A stretch of DNA of 12,746 nucleotides from Gryganskiella cystojenkinii (lineage: Eukaryota; Mortierellomycota; Mortierellomycetes; Mortierellales; Mortierellaceae), in assembly GCA_015852425.1 (NCBI GenBank), contig JAAAIG010001012.1, forward strand, positions 1-12,746, in the 5' to 3' direction. Shown here one piece after another: positions 1 through 8,495 of this stretch. The notes under the pieces are model-generated. The model saw only the letters and a list, made by a program, of their open reading frames with translations, made no database searches and was not told where the DNA came from. A program made the translations under genes and the position numbers. Every line of letters starts with the position of its first letter. The first letter of the stretch is position 1.

Positions 1-97
1 CTTCGTCTTCCCTCGCTTCGTCTTCCCTCGCTTCGTCTTCTCTCGCTTCGTCTTCTCTCGCTTCGTCTTCTCTCGCTTCTTCTTCTCTCGCTTCCTC
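1..97 (+). repeat. 15-nt tandem repeat coding SSSLA units
   Basis: Six consecutive copies of a 15-nt unit (first copy CTTCGTCTTCCCTCG) fill positions 1-90, and a decayed seventh follows. Copies differ only at a few positions (ccc/tct, cgt/ctt). In the frame of the downstream gene (codons starting at position 3) each unit reads Ser-Ser-Ser-Leu-Ala. The unit is a multiple of three, so copy-number change would keep the frame. The repeat runs off the left edge, so the total copy number is unknown. Confidence 0.9.
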
Positions 98-605
98 CTC
101 AACTCTGAAAAGAGACCTCAAAGAGATTTATGCGCATCTTCATCTCTATACCCACCCCTTCGAGACCCTCATCGAGTTTCTCTCCACGATCGGGTATGAT
201 GACCAGACCCTTTTGGATTTACTCCTCGTCTTGGACGACCAAGAGTCTGGTGGGATGCTGGGAGCATTGATGTCTATCCTCCGAAACTTTACAGAAAATG
301 TCGACGATCAAGCTACCCTCGTTCATCGTTGGCAAGACCAAATCGCTCTTGAATCCATGCAAGAAGGAGAAGGAGGAGACAGTAAAAAAGAAGTAGCAAT
401 GGAGGTTGACGACTACGATGATGATGATGATGATAAGGACGAGCAACATGTGCGAGAGAGGATTTTGAGCACAGAGTACTGTCTTTATCGTCTCACTGCC
501 CAGATTCGTTCCCTACATCAAAGTTCGCTCTTCCCTTACAACCCTGAGGTGCTCTTGGTCGTACTGGAGAGGACCAAGGATGTCTTGTCTAAAATACTCT
601 CTTAG
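3..605 (+). CDS. Lines/LINS1-like protein, C-terminal part (5' end outside window)
   Basis: The frame is open from the left edge to a TAG at 603-605, about 200 residues, so this is the end of a longer protein. After the SSSLA repeats comes a conserved-looking helical region: at about 163-230 the segment ETLIEFLSTIGYDDQTLLDL resembles the Lines signature in which a Phe-rich helix is followed by D-x-x-L-L-D-x-L-L. An acidic run (about 405-440) forms an insert. The end carries CLYRL (480-494) and LFPYN (528-542), as in the Lines C-terminal domain, where C-L-x-R-L is followed by L-F-P-Y-N and a short closing helix. Human LINS1 and plant Lines proteins are poorly understood; Drosophila Lines acts in Wg/Hh-dependent patterning. 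The molecular role in a fungus is unknown. The assignment rests on remembered family motifs, not on a search. An internal methionine or other alternative start is not the real start. Confidence 0.72.
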   Translation, partial: SSSLASSSLASSSLASSSLASSSLASSSLASSSTLKRDLKEIYAHLHLYTHPFETLIEFLSTIGYDDQTLLDLLLVLDDQESGGMLGALMSILRNFTENVDDQATLVHRWQDQIALESMQEGEGGDSKKEVAMEVDDYDDDDDDKDEQHVRERILSTEYCLYRLTAQIRSLHQSSLFPYNPEVLLVVLERTKDVLSKILS

Positions 606-1185
606 AAAGTGGCAAGGACCAAAAAAAAACAACCCCCCCCCCCCCTAGTGTCCTACATGTAAAGTCATCATAACAATCGTGGAACGTTCCGGCTTGCTGT
701 TCATAGTTTTATTATGTACACTTGGGATTTCTCGAAAGACATGAGAAGGGAAGAAGAGGCGAATACAGAGGGAGAAAGGTTGAGAGAGAGAAAGAAGGCG
801 TTGAAAGAGAGAGAGAAGGGGGGGAAGGGATGAGGAGGACGAAGAGTGGAGAATTTTTTATTTTTTTTGATATTAATATGATGTTAAAAGTGGAGGGGGG
901 TTACGAAGACGACTCTGTAGAGAGTAGCTGGGAGAGGAAAAAGAGGAAGGATGCAAGTGCGACAGATGAAAGAGGGGATGAGGAGGGCAGAACAGACAAA
1001 GGAAGACCGGAGGTGGCGTCTTTTGGAATGGAAGAAAAAATCAAGAGCATGCAAGAGGCAGGATGATACAAAACTAAAATAAGCATGATAGAAAAGAGGG
1101 GAAAAAATCGACGGCCACAATGGTATGAAAATAAAAGGAACAAAAAAAAAAGAAGACAAGGAAACCAAAAAAATTCTCTGCTTAC
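606..1185. other. Convergent intergenic region / 3' UTRs
   Basis: This separates the 3' ends of the Lines-like gene (+) and the GATA gene (-). It contains an A9 run (621-629), a C13 run (633-645) and a strongly purine-rich top strand from about 722 to 1066 with GA/GAGAG runs. Open frames here (for example 722-1066 on + and 884-1168 on -) are the product of that base bias: they code Glu/Arg/Gly-rich or Phe/Ser-rich low-complexity peptides and have no recognisable domain. No canonical AATAAA was picked out as a clear cleavage signal for either gene. Confidence 0.7.
1074..1185 (-). other. Possible 3' UTR intron directly after the GATA gene stop codon
   Basis: On the minus strand the TAA stop is followed immediately by GTAAGC, a near-ideal 5' splice site. 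A TTATTTTAG acceptor lies 112 nt downstream (AG at 1075-1074), preceded by pyrimidine-rich sequence. This would be an intron abutting the stop codon. It is inferred from splice-site consensus only. Confidence 0.3.
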
Positions 1186-4100
1186 TTAGAGTTGCAGTGA
1201 CTCCACATTCGGTTCATCGTCGTCGTCGGTGTCGTGTCGTCGTTGTATAGGATGTGGATGCCTGTGGTCATCATTGTCAGGGAGTTCTATCTCATTTGCA
1301 ATTTGATCCTCGCCGTCGTGTTCCTCCTCTTCTTCATCAGGCTTCAATCGATTCTCATAGTCTAGATCACTGTCTTCGTCCTTGTAATGATCAGATGGAG
1401 ACGAATTCCTCCCCCGCTTTCTTGAGGTGAGAGCTGCTGATATCGGTGAGGATGAAGAGGGTATGACTTGGTCACCAACCCCGCCTTCAGGTTCAACGTT
1501 TGTCGCTGGCTTACTGCTGGAGTCACCTTCCGGGGCAGTCGACGAGGACGATGCTCCTGCTTCTTGCAACAACGCTTTGCTCTTGGCTGCCAGAGCAGCC
1601 TTGCTCCTCGACATCTTGCCCCAAACTATATATGTATAAATATACATATTTTTTGTCAAAACAAAGATGGAAACGAACGTTAATAAGAAATCGAGATCTG
1701 GACGGGTAAATATCAAAAATCGAAAATCAGGGCTCTCCAAGAAAAGAAAAAAAATCAAACATACTCAAACCACAGGCATTGCAAAGAGTGCGCGGACCTA
1801 ATCAGATTCAAAAGACAAAAAAGGAGAGAGCGTAAGAAAGATGAAGTAAACAGGAAAAACAAAAAAAGCAGACTTTTTCACTCCATCTGCTCCTTTGTAG
1901 CGCAAAAACCATACAGAAAAACAAACATGTAGTCTTTTTTTACCAAGAGGTCCCTTTCTCCATTCGGGGGTCTTGACGATGTTGCAAGACGTACATCGCA
2001 GTTGATGGGGGTTAAGTGTCTGTGGCAAAGGAAAGAACATGAGAGAAAGGAGGAACATTAAAAACAAGAAAGAAATCGCATAGACCTCCATCTCCGACGA
2101 ATCGGGCCAGAAACTCGATCTCAAGTTTACGCGACAAAAATAATGATTTGTCCAGCGATGGACAATTCAATTTCCTACCGTCTCGTCTTCTGGGAGGTCA
2201 TTCGGATCCTGGTCAACCCGGCAACCCTAAGAATAGAAATATTATTATCACATACAGACGCACACTTGCACACACACCTTCGCACGACAAAAGAAAAAAC
2301 AAGAAATTTCAATGAACTATCAATTAACAATAGGACAACTCACCATAAAAACCTTGCTGAGTATTTCGGCGTTGTACAATAATCGATCGAGGGTGCCCAC
2401 TTTACCCTTGAGTAAACACTCTCGTACCTCGCCAGCATATTCAAAGATCTACGCGACGGTCCCAACAAAGAATAACCCATGCGAATGTCAGATTGTGTCC
2501 CAAAAATGGAAGATAATTTCCGAATAATCGAAAAAGTATATGTAACGTGAGGGAAATTAACTTTTTTTTTCTCGTGCCATGATATAAATCATGCTTTTTT
2601 GATTTACACTTACCATCCTGAAGTTCACGCCACTGAGTTCGTACCGTGGGCCACGGGGTTGTTGAAATTGTGGTTTAGCATGTTGATAAAAAGGCACTCC
2701 TCGAATGCCCGAAGGGCCATCTGCCCCTGCAGCAGCGTCATTATGGATAGTGGTAGTGTTATTATGATGTCCGTTGAACATGGGTTGTGAGGGTTGATTC
2801 GGTACAGACGACGAATGTAGAGGCTCTGGGGGCTCATCCAAGTCGTCTGGATAATGTGATGGCGGTTGGTGTCGTGGACGAGGTCTCGGGATATCAATCG
2901 CTGGTGTCGGTGAATACGGATGTTTGAATCCAGGCGATGACGATGACGCAGTATGTTCCCAGTTCTCCTCTGGTCGTGGTCTTCCGAAAGACGATGGTGG
3001 CTGTGGTTGGGAGTATCCAGAAAATGGTGGCGGTACATTGGGTAGAGGATTATCAAACCGACGTTGATCTACACGATAATCCATTGGCCGACGTTGTTCT
3101 TGTTGGCGCTGTTGTTGTTCGCTCGATCGATAGTCAGAGTTATTGGGATGTAACTGCGAAGCACTACCTGATCGCTGAGGAAGAAGCGGCTGTAAAGATG
3201 ACCCTCCGTGTCCCTGACCAGGATCCGAGATCAATCGTTGAGGCATGGGTGGTAATTGCATAACATGGTCACTGTGGGCTCTTAGCTGTTGTTGATACGC
3301 AGAATTACCCCTGTGGCTCTCAGGATGGAAAGCCAATCGTGTTGGCGACGGTGTTCTTTGTTGTTGTTGTTGTTGCCCATGTGTGGTTGGTCTCATGCTC
3401 GGTGATCTTTGACGACCTGGTCCTACTGTTGTCGTCCGTGGACTGCTTTGGTCAAAGTCACGTCGATCGATTTGTTCCCGATAGCCCCTGAAATCGCGTT
3501 GATCCCTATGGTCCCGATAATCGACAGTGTCCCGCGGATCGGGAAGATGCCCCTGGTCATGGTATGGATGGTGCTGTCGATCGCGAGGTGCACGGTAGGT
3601 TGAATGCTCAATCGGTCTCCGTTGAAAAGACAGTTGAGTGACAGAGTCGGATGCTGGTGGTCCTGAGGGATACGGATTGATTGGAGGTCGATTGTAGGAG
3701 TTCCGAGGAGCAGAGTGATGCTCATGGTGTTGTTGAGAAAGCTCTTGCTCTTGTTTTGGTCGTTGTGGTTGCTGGCGCTGCTGATGTGGTTGTTGCTGTT
3801 GCCGATAGTAAGAATTCTGATAAGAGCGATCATGCTGGTCTATTGAGTCTCCTCCATCTTGGATCCGACGTTGTTCTCTTGGTTGAGCTTTTTCTTCCTC
3901 GGGAGCCATGTAAGGTTGCGTGAGCAAGTTTCGGTGACCTCGATAGGCATTGAAGATCAAGCTGGTGCCTGGACTAAAGTTCTGAGCAGAGGTATCCGGA
4001 GGTCCATATTTGAGGTTTGGGATGACAATCGGCAGCCGCCCCTTGGGCTCCTGCTCGACCGTGTTGCTATATCCAGTTCCAATGACCTCTAGCTCTTCAT

Positions 4101-4416
4101 CCTCGTCCTCGTTCTTGCCAGAGAGGTGGTGATGGTGGTGGTGTTGAGATTGCGATAATGAAGATGGTGGGAGTAGTTGATGCCTCCTTGAGATACCATT
4201 CGAATTGATCTCGTTATTCGGATACTGAGACGGACCTACATTGTCCATTCTTGAGTAGTAATCCACGTCCGGGGAATGGTGATGATGTAAATAACGAGGG
4301 TGCTGTTGTTGCTGTTGAGGAGGTGGATTCAACGGTCTGTTACTAATCCTTCCTTCCGGAGGGTTATCATTCGTGTCGGTCAAGGAGGAGGACTGACCAC
4401 GCTCTGACGAGGCCAT
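1186..4416 (-). CDS. GATA-type zinc-finger transcription factor, Gln/His-rich, six exons
   Basis: My model is complement(join(1186..1625, 1765..1797, 1944..2019, 2179..2226, 2344..2448, 2614..4416)), 834 residues. All five introns (139, 146, 159, 117, 165 nt) have GT..AG ends and keep frame. The start at 4416 has G at -3 and GCC after ATG. Residues 1-600 are mostly disordered, with poly-Gln, a His6 run, an RD-rich stretch and one more conserved-looking block around 125-172. A predicted-helical segment (RLLYNAEILSKVF) follows from exon 2. The finger is CTSC (C661, C664), an 18-residue loop with TPEWRKGPLGPR, and CNAC (C683, C686), then GLIWGK. The X18 loop is the class found in WC-1/WC-2, not the X17 AreA class. 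The tail has RKRGR (candidate nuclear signal) and is acidic. No PAS domain is visible, so I do not call it WC-2. It is expected to bind GATA sites in the nucleus; targets are unknown. Confidence 0.85.
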
Positions 4417-4839
4417 CACTGGCACTTTTTTTTTTTTTTTTTTTTGACTTTTGTTTGAATGCCCTACAACGGACGACGTGCTGTGGTCCTCGATGACCCT
4501 AAGCTCAGGTGTCGCGGTCCAATGTATATTTCTATGCTCTCTCCCCTTTTTTTTTCCAAGAGCTCGGTCAATGGGCCTTGATGGAAGAAGGACGGGGTTG
4601 TGCTCCTGATCCGGGTCAAAGGTGAGGGTTTGGGAGGGAGTACAGGGCTTGCAGTCGAATAGAGAAATTATTCTTAAGAGGAAGTCATGGAATTGACGAC
4701 AGATAATGGAGTGTGCAGCAACAAAATGGTCAATGAGAGAATGTTGCAATGACGAGGAGACGAAAGGTAAAGTTAAGTTGAGAGTGAAAAGTACAGGACG
4801 GGATAGCAAAGGAAAGCGAATGGGAATGGAAAATACCAA
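4417..4839 (-). promoter_or_regulatory. GATA gene 5' leader with A20 tract next to the start codon
   Basis: On the coding (minus) strand an uninterrupted run of 20 A (4445-4426) ends nine bases before the ATG at 4416. The frame stays open upstream to another ATG at 4839, so a 141-residue N-terminal extension that would include a Lys run is formally possible. The upstream translation is Leu/Ser/Phe-rich without the Gln/His style of the protein, so I read it as leader. Poly(A) leaders can bind poly(A)-binding protein and change translation in yeast; that this happens here is inference. Confidence 0.6.
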
Positions 4840-5439
4840 CTAAGCTGATGGTCCAGCCATTCAATCAAGTTGAGGTGTTTTTAGGCTACTCGAAAGTTGT
4901 TTCCTTCTTTGTTCGAACACGCCAAAAACTCACTTTGGCAAACGACAAAGTTGTCACAAGCGTTGTTTTTATCTGGCTCAAACAAAAAGCACCACAAAGG
5001 TTGTCGTGGACTTTTACATTTTGTTATGCAGAGTAAAATAATTTAAATACACAGCAGGGCCATCAAAAAACAAGGCCAGATTCACCGATGAGAGAGAGAG
5101 CAATGATGCGGCAAAAAAAGCCATTGGATGAAGGGGGTTGGTGGTGTCTGCACTCGCACACTCTGAAAAAAGGAAAGGTAGCTCTCTTTGAACAATCTGC
5201 ATCATCTTTTTCAGTTTTGTACGTGTTTGGAACAGCAATGTTGCGTGGGTTTGTCTGAGAAACAAGTTTGTCCTATCGCTCAATTTAATTCAATCGAATC
5301 GATTTTGTATTCATTGAAAAGATCTGACAGAAACAAAAAGGGGCGATTTGGGTTAGTTCGTCTCTCGGTCATCGACGACATCGACGATCTCATTTTCCTG
5401 CCACTCTTCCACATTATTGCTACCCTCCTCCTTCGTTAT

Positions 5440-5708
5440 TCAAGTTTTTTGTTCCAGGGGTGGACATGCTGGGTTATGGCCGCACATGTTGCGAAAAAGA
5501 GTCGTGCCGATGTAGTCAAAAAAGATTGCACTAGCCAAAAACTTTAATTCGTTCGCATCATTCGTCGGACGAAAACACAAAAGGTGGCTCTGCGCTGAGG
5601 CAATGACACGCATTTTCTTGACCTTCTTTCTTCCAATGCGTTCACCAATATCAAAGTAAACCAAATTGTCGCAATCATTGCGTCCTCTAGCTTTCTTCAT
5701 TGGAAGAC
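5440..5708 (-). CDS. Hypothetical exon-like ORF (tentative)
   Basis: A minus-strand frame runs from a good-looking 3' splice site (CTAAC branch-like motif, then pyrimidine-rich sequence and CTCCAG, exon start at 5708) through an ATG at 5700 to a TGA at 5440. It codes 86 residues from that ATG. The peptide is basic at the start (MKKARGRNDCDNLVYFDIGE) and has mixed, non-repetitive composition, unlike the low-complexity shadow ORFs nearby. A phase-compatible donor upstream exists at about 5800 (GTAGGC). I do not recognise a family. It may be an exon of a small gene, a decayed gene or chance; part of the region is also open on the plus strand. Confidence 0.2.
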
Positions 5709-5836
5709 CTGGAGTGAGATGGTGAGATTAGGTTAGCGATGAAACACAGATTTGCGTGGACTCCTGCTTCAAATGATCTTCAAAGAATTATTCTCTCTCT
5801 CCCAAGTCAGGTTGCCTACGATCCTTTCGCTCTGCG

Positions 5837-6114
5837 ATGGTGCTCCGTGCTCCAATCTCGTCATGTTACCTCAATTTCGTGTCTGTTTTTTTAGGCCTCC
5901 TTCTCCTATGACGGCAGTTATGGAGTCAAATATGTTCGAAAGCGGAACCCAAGGGGAAAAGATGATGGTAAAAAGAGAATAATAGGCCAGTTTGGAACTG
6001 TGTATTTGAATTGAATGGTGAGTACAATTTTCCCTGGTTCTTTATTGGGTTCTTCCTTTAGTCCCGAATCACCGAGAGGTCGCCTTTGTTCGAGTTGGCA
6101 CGAGTCAAACATAA
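5837..6114 (+). CDS. Hypothetical three-exon small ORF (tentative)
   Basis: Joining 5837..5839, 5895..5967 and 6062..6114 gives a 42-residue frame starting at an ATG that is split from the rest by a 55-nt intron ending in GTTTTTTTAG. The second intron (94 nt) starts with GTAAAA and ends with TTCCTTTAG. The peptide has mixed composition (ASFSYDGSYGVKYVRKRNPR in exon 2) and reads through both joins in frame. The first donor (GTGCTC) is weak and no family is recognised. It is listed because splice signals and frame agree, not because function is known. Confidence 0.15.
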
Positions 6115-6580
6115 AATACACGAATTCCTTTTTCGGGCCTTCTCTTCCTCTTTCCAGACGCCCCTTCCTCCACTCTCTCCTGTCTGCTTGTCTCTCTTTA
6201 CACTCTCTACTCACTGGTTCCCTCTTTGATCTCGAACAAACAAAACCAAGAATAAAAAAAATGATTCGAGGGGGTGGCAGCGAAATCGCAAAGGAGACAA
6301 AGAAAGGGCGAACCTGCAGGGGTTCAGTGTGTTGGGTGGGGGACAATTGTTTAGATGATCGGAGGTGAGGACGGATTTTAGGGCCCGGGTCACCGTCATC
6401 ATCGCCTTACACATCCAACCCAGGTCAAGTCGTGATGTTGAAGTTTAGTTGTCCATCAAGTCATCCAGTTGTTGCCGCAATGAGATATCGATATATTTTT
6501 TTCAATTGATACAAATGGAGTCTATGCTTTTTGAGTTGGGAGGAGAGTGTGGTAAATGGGTGGTTTTCTGATCGTCGAAT

Positions 6581-7432
6581 TTATGCTGTCTCGGAAAGGT
6601 GGATCAACAGCTTCTCAAAGTCAAAGTTGGGGTGGTCGGGATCAGTAATGACGCCTAAGGAAAAGGAGGTATCGTAAAAGAAGGAATCAATCAGTTTTCA
6701 TCCGGTAACGACAATCCGTGATCAAATCAACTAAAGATCGACATGCATCGCGATTTGCATCATCGCCCAAAAACAACAAGAGTGGGAGAGATAAAGAGCA
6801 GGAGAAGGGAATAAAAAAAGTAGTGGGATCTCTTTTTACCTCCAGTGGAGTTCTTCTTGGTCCATTCGGCCTTAGCCTCGGCGATCAAACGATCACGGTT
6901 CTCGATCTTGATCTGCTCAGCGCGGTTATGCTCCATGGTAGTGAGGCTGTTATGGTGGATGTAACCGTAAGCGAGACCACCAACCAAAGCGGACCAACGG
7001 GCAACCTGTAGCGACGCCAAAATAAAAAGGGGGAATGATGAGTTGATATGTTGGCTAGGTATTTTCGTTGAGGACAGGGTTGTGTAAAAAAATTGGTGGC
7101 GTTCGGAGTAGTGTCCTGTTCCAATGGTCGATTCAATGACTGGTGTTTCCATGCAACAGCAATGAGTGGCACCCGACTATCTGCTTCGAGTAAAGCCCTC
7201 CATCAGCGATACTCCTTTACTATTCTTGAAATCCGAGCCAATCAATGTTGGGTTTCTCTGGTCGAGCTTTCCGATGTAATCTCTGTTCCTGACAAACAGA
7301 TCGATTGAAATCCTTTTGTGCCGAGGATTCTTGTTCGAATCCAAACTTTCAAATCTCCCTGGTTTTGAAACGCTCGCTTATAAGGAGAGTAGTACGCACG
7401 TTTCTGATAGGGTTGACAACGGGAGCAGACAT
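6581..7432 (-). CDS. ATP21 (TIM11): Mitochondrial F1Fo ATP synthase subunit e
   Basis: The model is complement(join(6581..6654, 6840..7005, 7400..7432)), 90 residues, the normal size of subunit e. Exon 1 codes MSAPVVNPIRN. Exon 2 codes the single membrane helix RWSALVGGLAYGYIHHNSL with the GxxxG motif (G21-G25), followed by a charged helix containing AEAKAEWTKK. Exon 3 codes the end ITDPDHPNFDFEKLL, typical of fungal subunit e. Introns are 185 and 394 nt, with GT..AG ends, and the frame is kept across both. In yeast the protein sits in the inner mitochondrial membrane with subunit g, is needed for ATP synthase dimers and cristae shape, and uses GxxxG for helix contact. There is no cleavable presequence, as is usual for this subunit. 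Its own helix order and length match, so the identification is strong. An E-box and a CCAAT box lie 165-190 nt upstream. Confidence 0.93.
7006..7399 (-). other. Intron 1 of the ATP synthase subunit e gene
   Basis: At 394 nt this is the longest intron in the window. It starts with GTGCGT directly after codon 11 and ends CGCTACAG. I see no RNA gene inside it. First introns near the start codon often hold transcriptional enhancer or export signals, but nothing specific is visible. Confidence 0.85.
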
Positions 7433-7597
7433 TGTGAATAGGTTTTGGAATGGAGTGGGAGGAAGGAAGGAAAAGAATGCCGTGGTCGAGTCTTTTTTTG
7501 ATGCACAATCTCCGTCCAGTCCGACCTGGACCGAAGGGAAGAGAGGCCGGCGGTTTGTCACCGTATTTTATCCGATCGCAAATATAGTCGGACATAA

Positions 7598-7618
7598 TCA
7601 CGTGAAATTGCCACCAAT
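7598..7618. promoter_or_regulatory. E-box palindrome and CCAAT box upstream of subunit e gene
   Basis: TCACGTGA (7598-7605) is a perfect 8-bp palindrome with the CACGTG core bound by bHLH factors such as Cbf1. CCAAT lies at 7614-7618, the core site of the HAP/CBF complex, which controls respiratory genes in many fungi. They lie about 165-190 bp upstream of the start codon of a respiratory gene, which fits such control. Both motifs are short and could occur by chance. Confidence 0.4.
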
Positions 7619-8111
7619 TTCATTCATTGCTTCAACCCTCGTGGTTTGTGCCCATGGCCATGGCGAAGCAAAGGGGACGGTTGTGGTTGTCCGCGCTGGG
7701 ACCTTTTTTTATTATTTTTTCACGTAATTGCTGTGCCATTTAGGCAATCCCATGCCTGTACACAAAAATAAAAACCTCGTTCATTCACTCCCTGTCAGGG
7801 CAAAAACAGCTTGAACATCTTTAGCAACTTCGAATACTTAAAAAAAAAACGCGATCAGCTTTTCTTTTGGTTCCCCGGAGATGTGTTTTTCCATTCGCAA
7901 CGCATCGCGACAGTGTTGTTAGCCCCCTTTTTATGCTAGTCAATGACCATTGAGTCAATCCATTGTCGCAAGGAGGTCATTTGGAGTTCACCCTCTTTTC
8001 CTTCTTCTTTGGAAGCAGTAGAGAGAGCAAAAAGAGAGGGTCCTATGGCCAAAAACATGAAATATAAAGCAGGTTGGTCTTCTTCTGCGACTGGGCTGGG
8101 GGAGGGTCCAG

Positions 8112-8460
8112 CCATGCCTCTCTCTCTCTCGCACTCTCTATCTACATGGTGCTCACTCGATCTTCTCTTTCCTTTCTCTCTCTCTCTTTTTTTCATTATC
8201 AATTTTCTCTCTTTTGTTTCCTCTTCTCTCCTCTTCTCCTCTTCTCCTCTTCTCCTCTACTCTTGTCCTCTCCTCCTCTCCTCCTCTCCTCCACTCTCTA
8301 TCTCCACATTACCACTCCCTCCAGCTCCTTTTCTATCTTTCATTTTTCTCCTGTTCGGCTCACTCTCCTTCTCCTTTTCTCCCATTCTACCCAGTCATCC
8401 ATTCCAACTCTCCTACCCATTCAACTTGCATACCAGCTCTCTCTTTGCCCTTCATATGCT
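8112..8460 (+). repeat. Polypyrimidine CT-rich tract upstream of the kinase gene
   Basis: The top strand is overwhelmingly C and T. It includes a TCTCTCTC run near 8119-8130 and a near-tandem block of TCCTCTTCT/CTCCTCT units at about 8218-8295. CT-rich stretches just upstream of start sites are common in fungal promoters. The block is close to mirror-symmetric, so triplex (H-DNA) formation is conceivable. It does not code for protein. Confidence 0.7.
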
Positions 8461-8495
8461 GTGAACTCCAGTCTGTCACCTTCACCTGTGTTCGT

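Larger units (their letters stand above)
4840..6580. other. Large intergenic interval with exon-like fragments, no firm gene
   Basis: This lies between the start of the GATA gene and the end of the ATP synthase subunit e gene, both on the minus strand. It should contain the GATA promoter (AT-rich TATTTAAAT-type sequence near 5037-5049) and the 3' UTR of the upstream gene. I recognise no domain. Splice-like signals are frequent, for example a minus-strand CTAAC branch-like site followed by a pyrimidine tract and TTTCTGTCAG with AG at 5325-5324, which could be a 5' UTR intron of the GATA gene. A CT-rich top strand occupies about 6125-6235. Two weak candidate genes in this interval are listed separately. 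Confidence 0.6.

Noticed and set aside
1..97. Regular repeats suggesting an array such as CRISPR
   Set aside because: The units are directly tandem without spacers, lie in a protein frame, and the genome is eukaryotic.
1186..1758. 190-residue minus-strand frame starting at 1758 as a separate gene
   Set aside because: Its first part is intron sequence; the true exon begins at 1625 and continues the GATA finger in phase.
1798..2124. 108-residue minus-strand frame as a separate small GATA protein
   Set aside because: It contains only the first cysteine pair and runs into introns on both sides; splicing supplies the second pair.
2625..3833. Minus-strand His/Asn/Ile-rich frames (2625-3056, 3423-3833)
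   Set aside because: They are other-frame readings of the CAG/CAC-rich part of the GATA-factor exon; the Gln/His frame is longer and joins the zinc finger in phase.
1186..4416. Naming the GATA factor WC-2
   Set aside because: Finger type fits but no PAS domain is visible, so the name is not supported.
4417..4839. N-terminal extension of the GATA factor from an ATG at 4839
   Set aside because: The translation is Leu/Phe/Ser-rich, includes a Lys run from the A20 tract and looks like leader; the ATG at 4416 has a better context. Kept as a possibility, not as the model.
7331..7347. TTCGAATCC resembling a tRNA T-loop
   Set aside because: No paired T-stem, acceptor stem or box A at the right distance; it lies in intron 1 of the subunit e gene.
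7305..7727. Plus-strand 140-codon frame
   Set aside because: It covers intron 1, exon 1 and the promoter of the subunit e gene on the opposite strand, with no domain.
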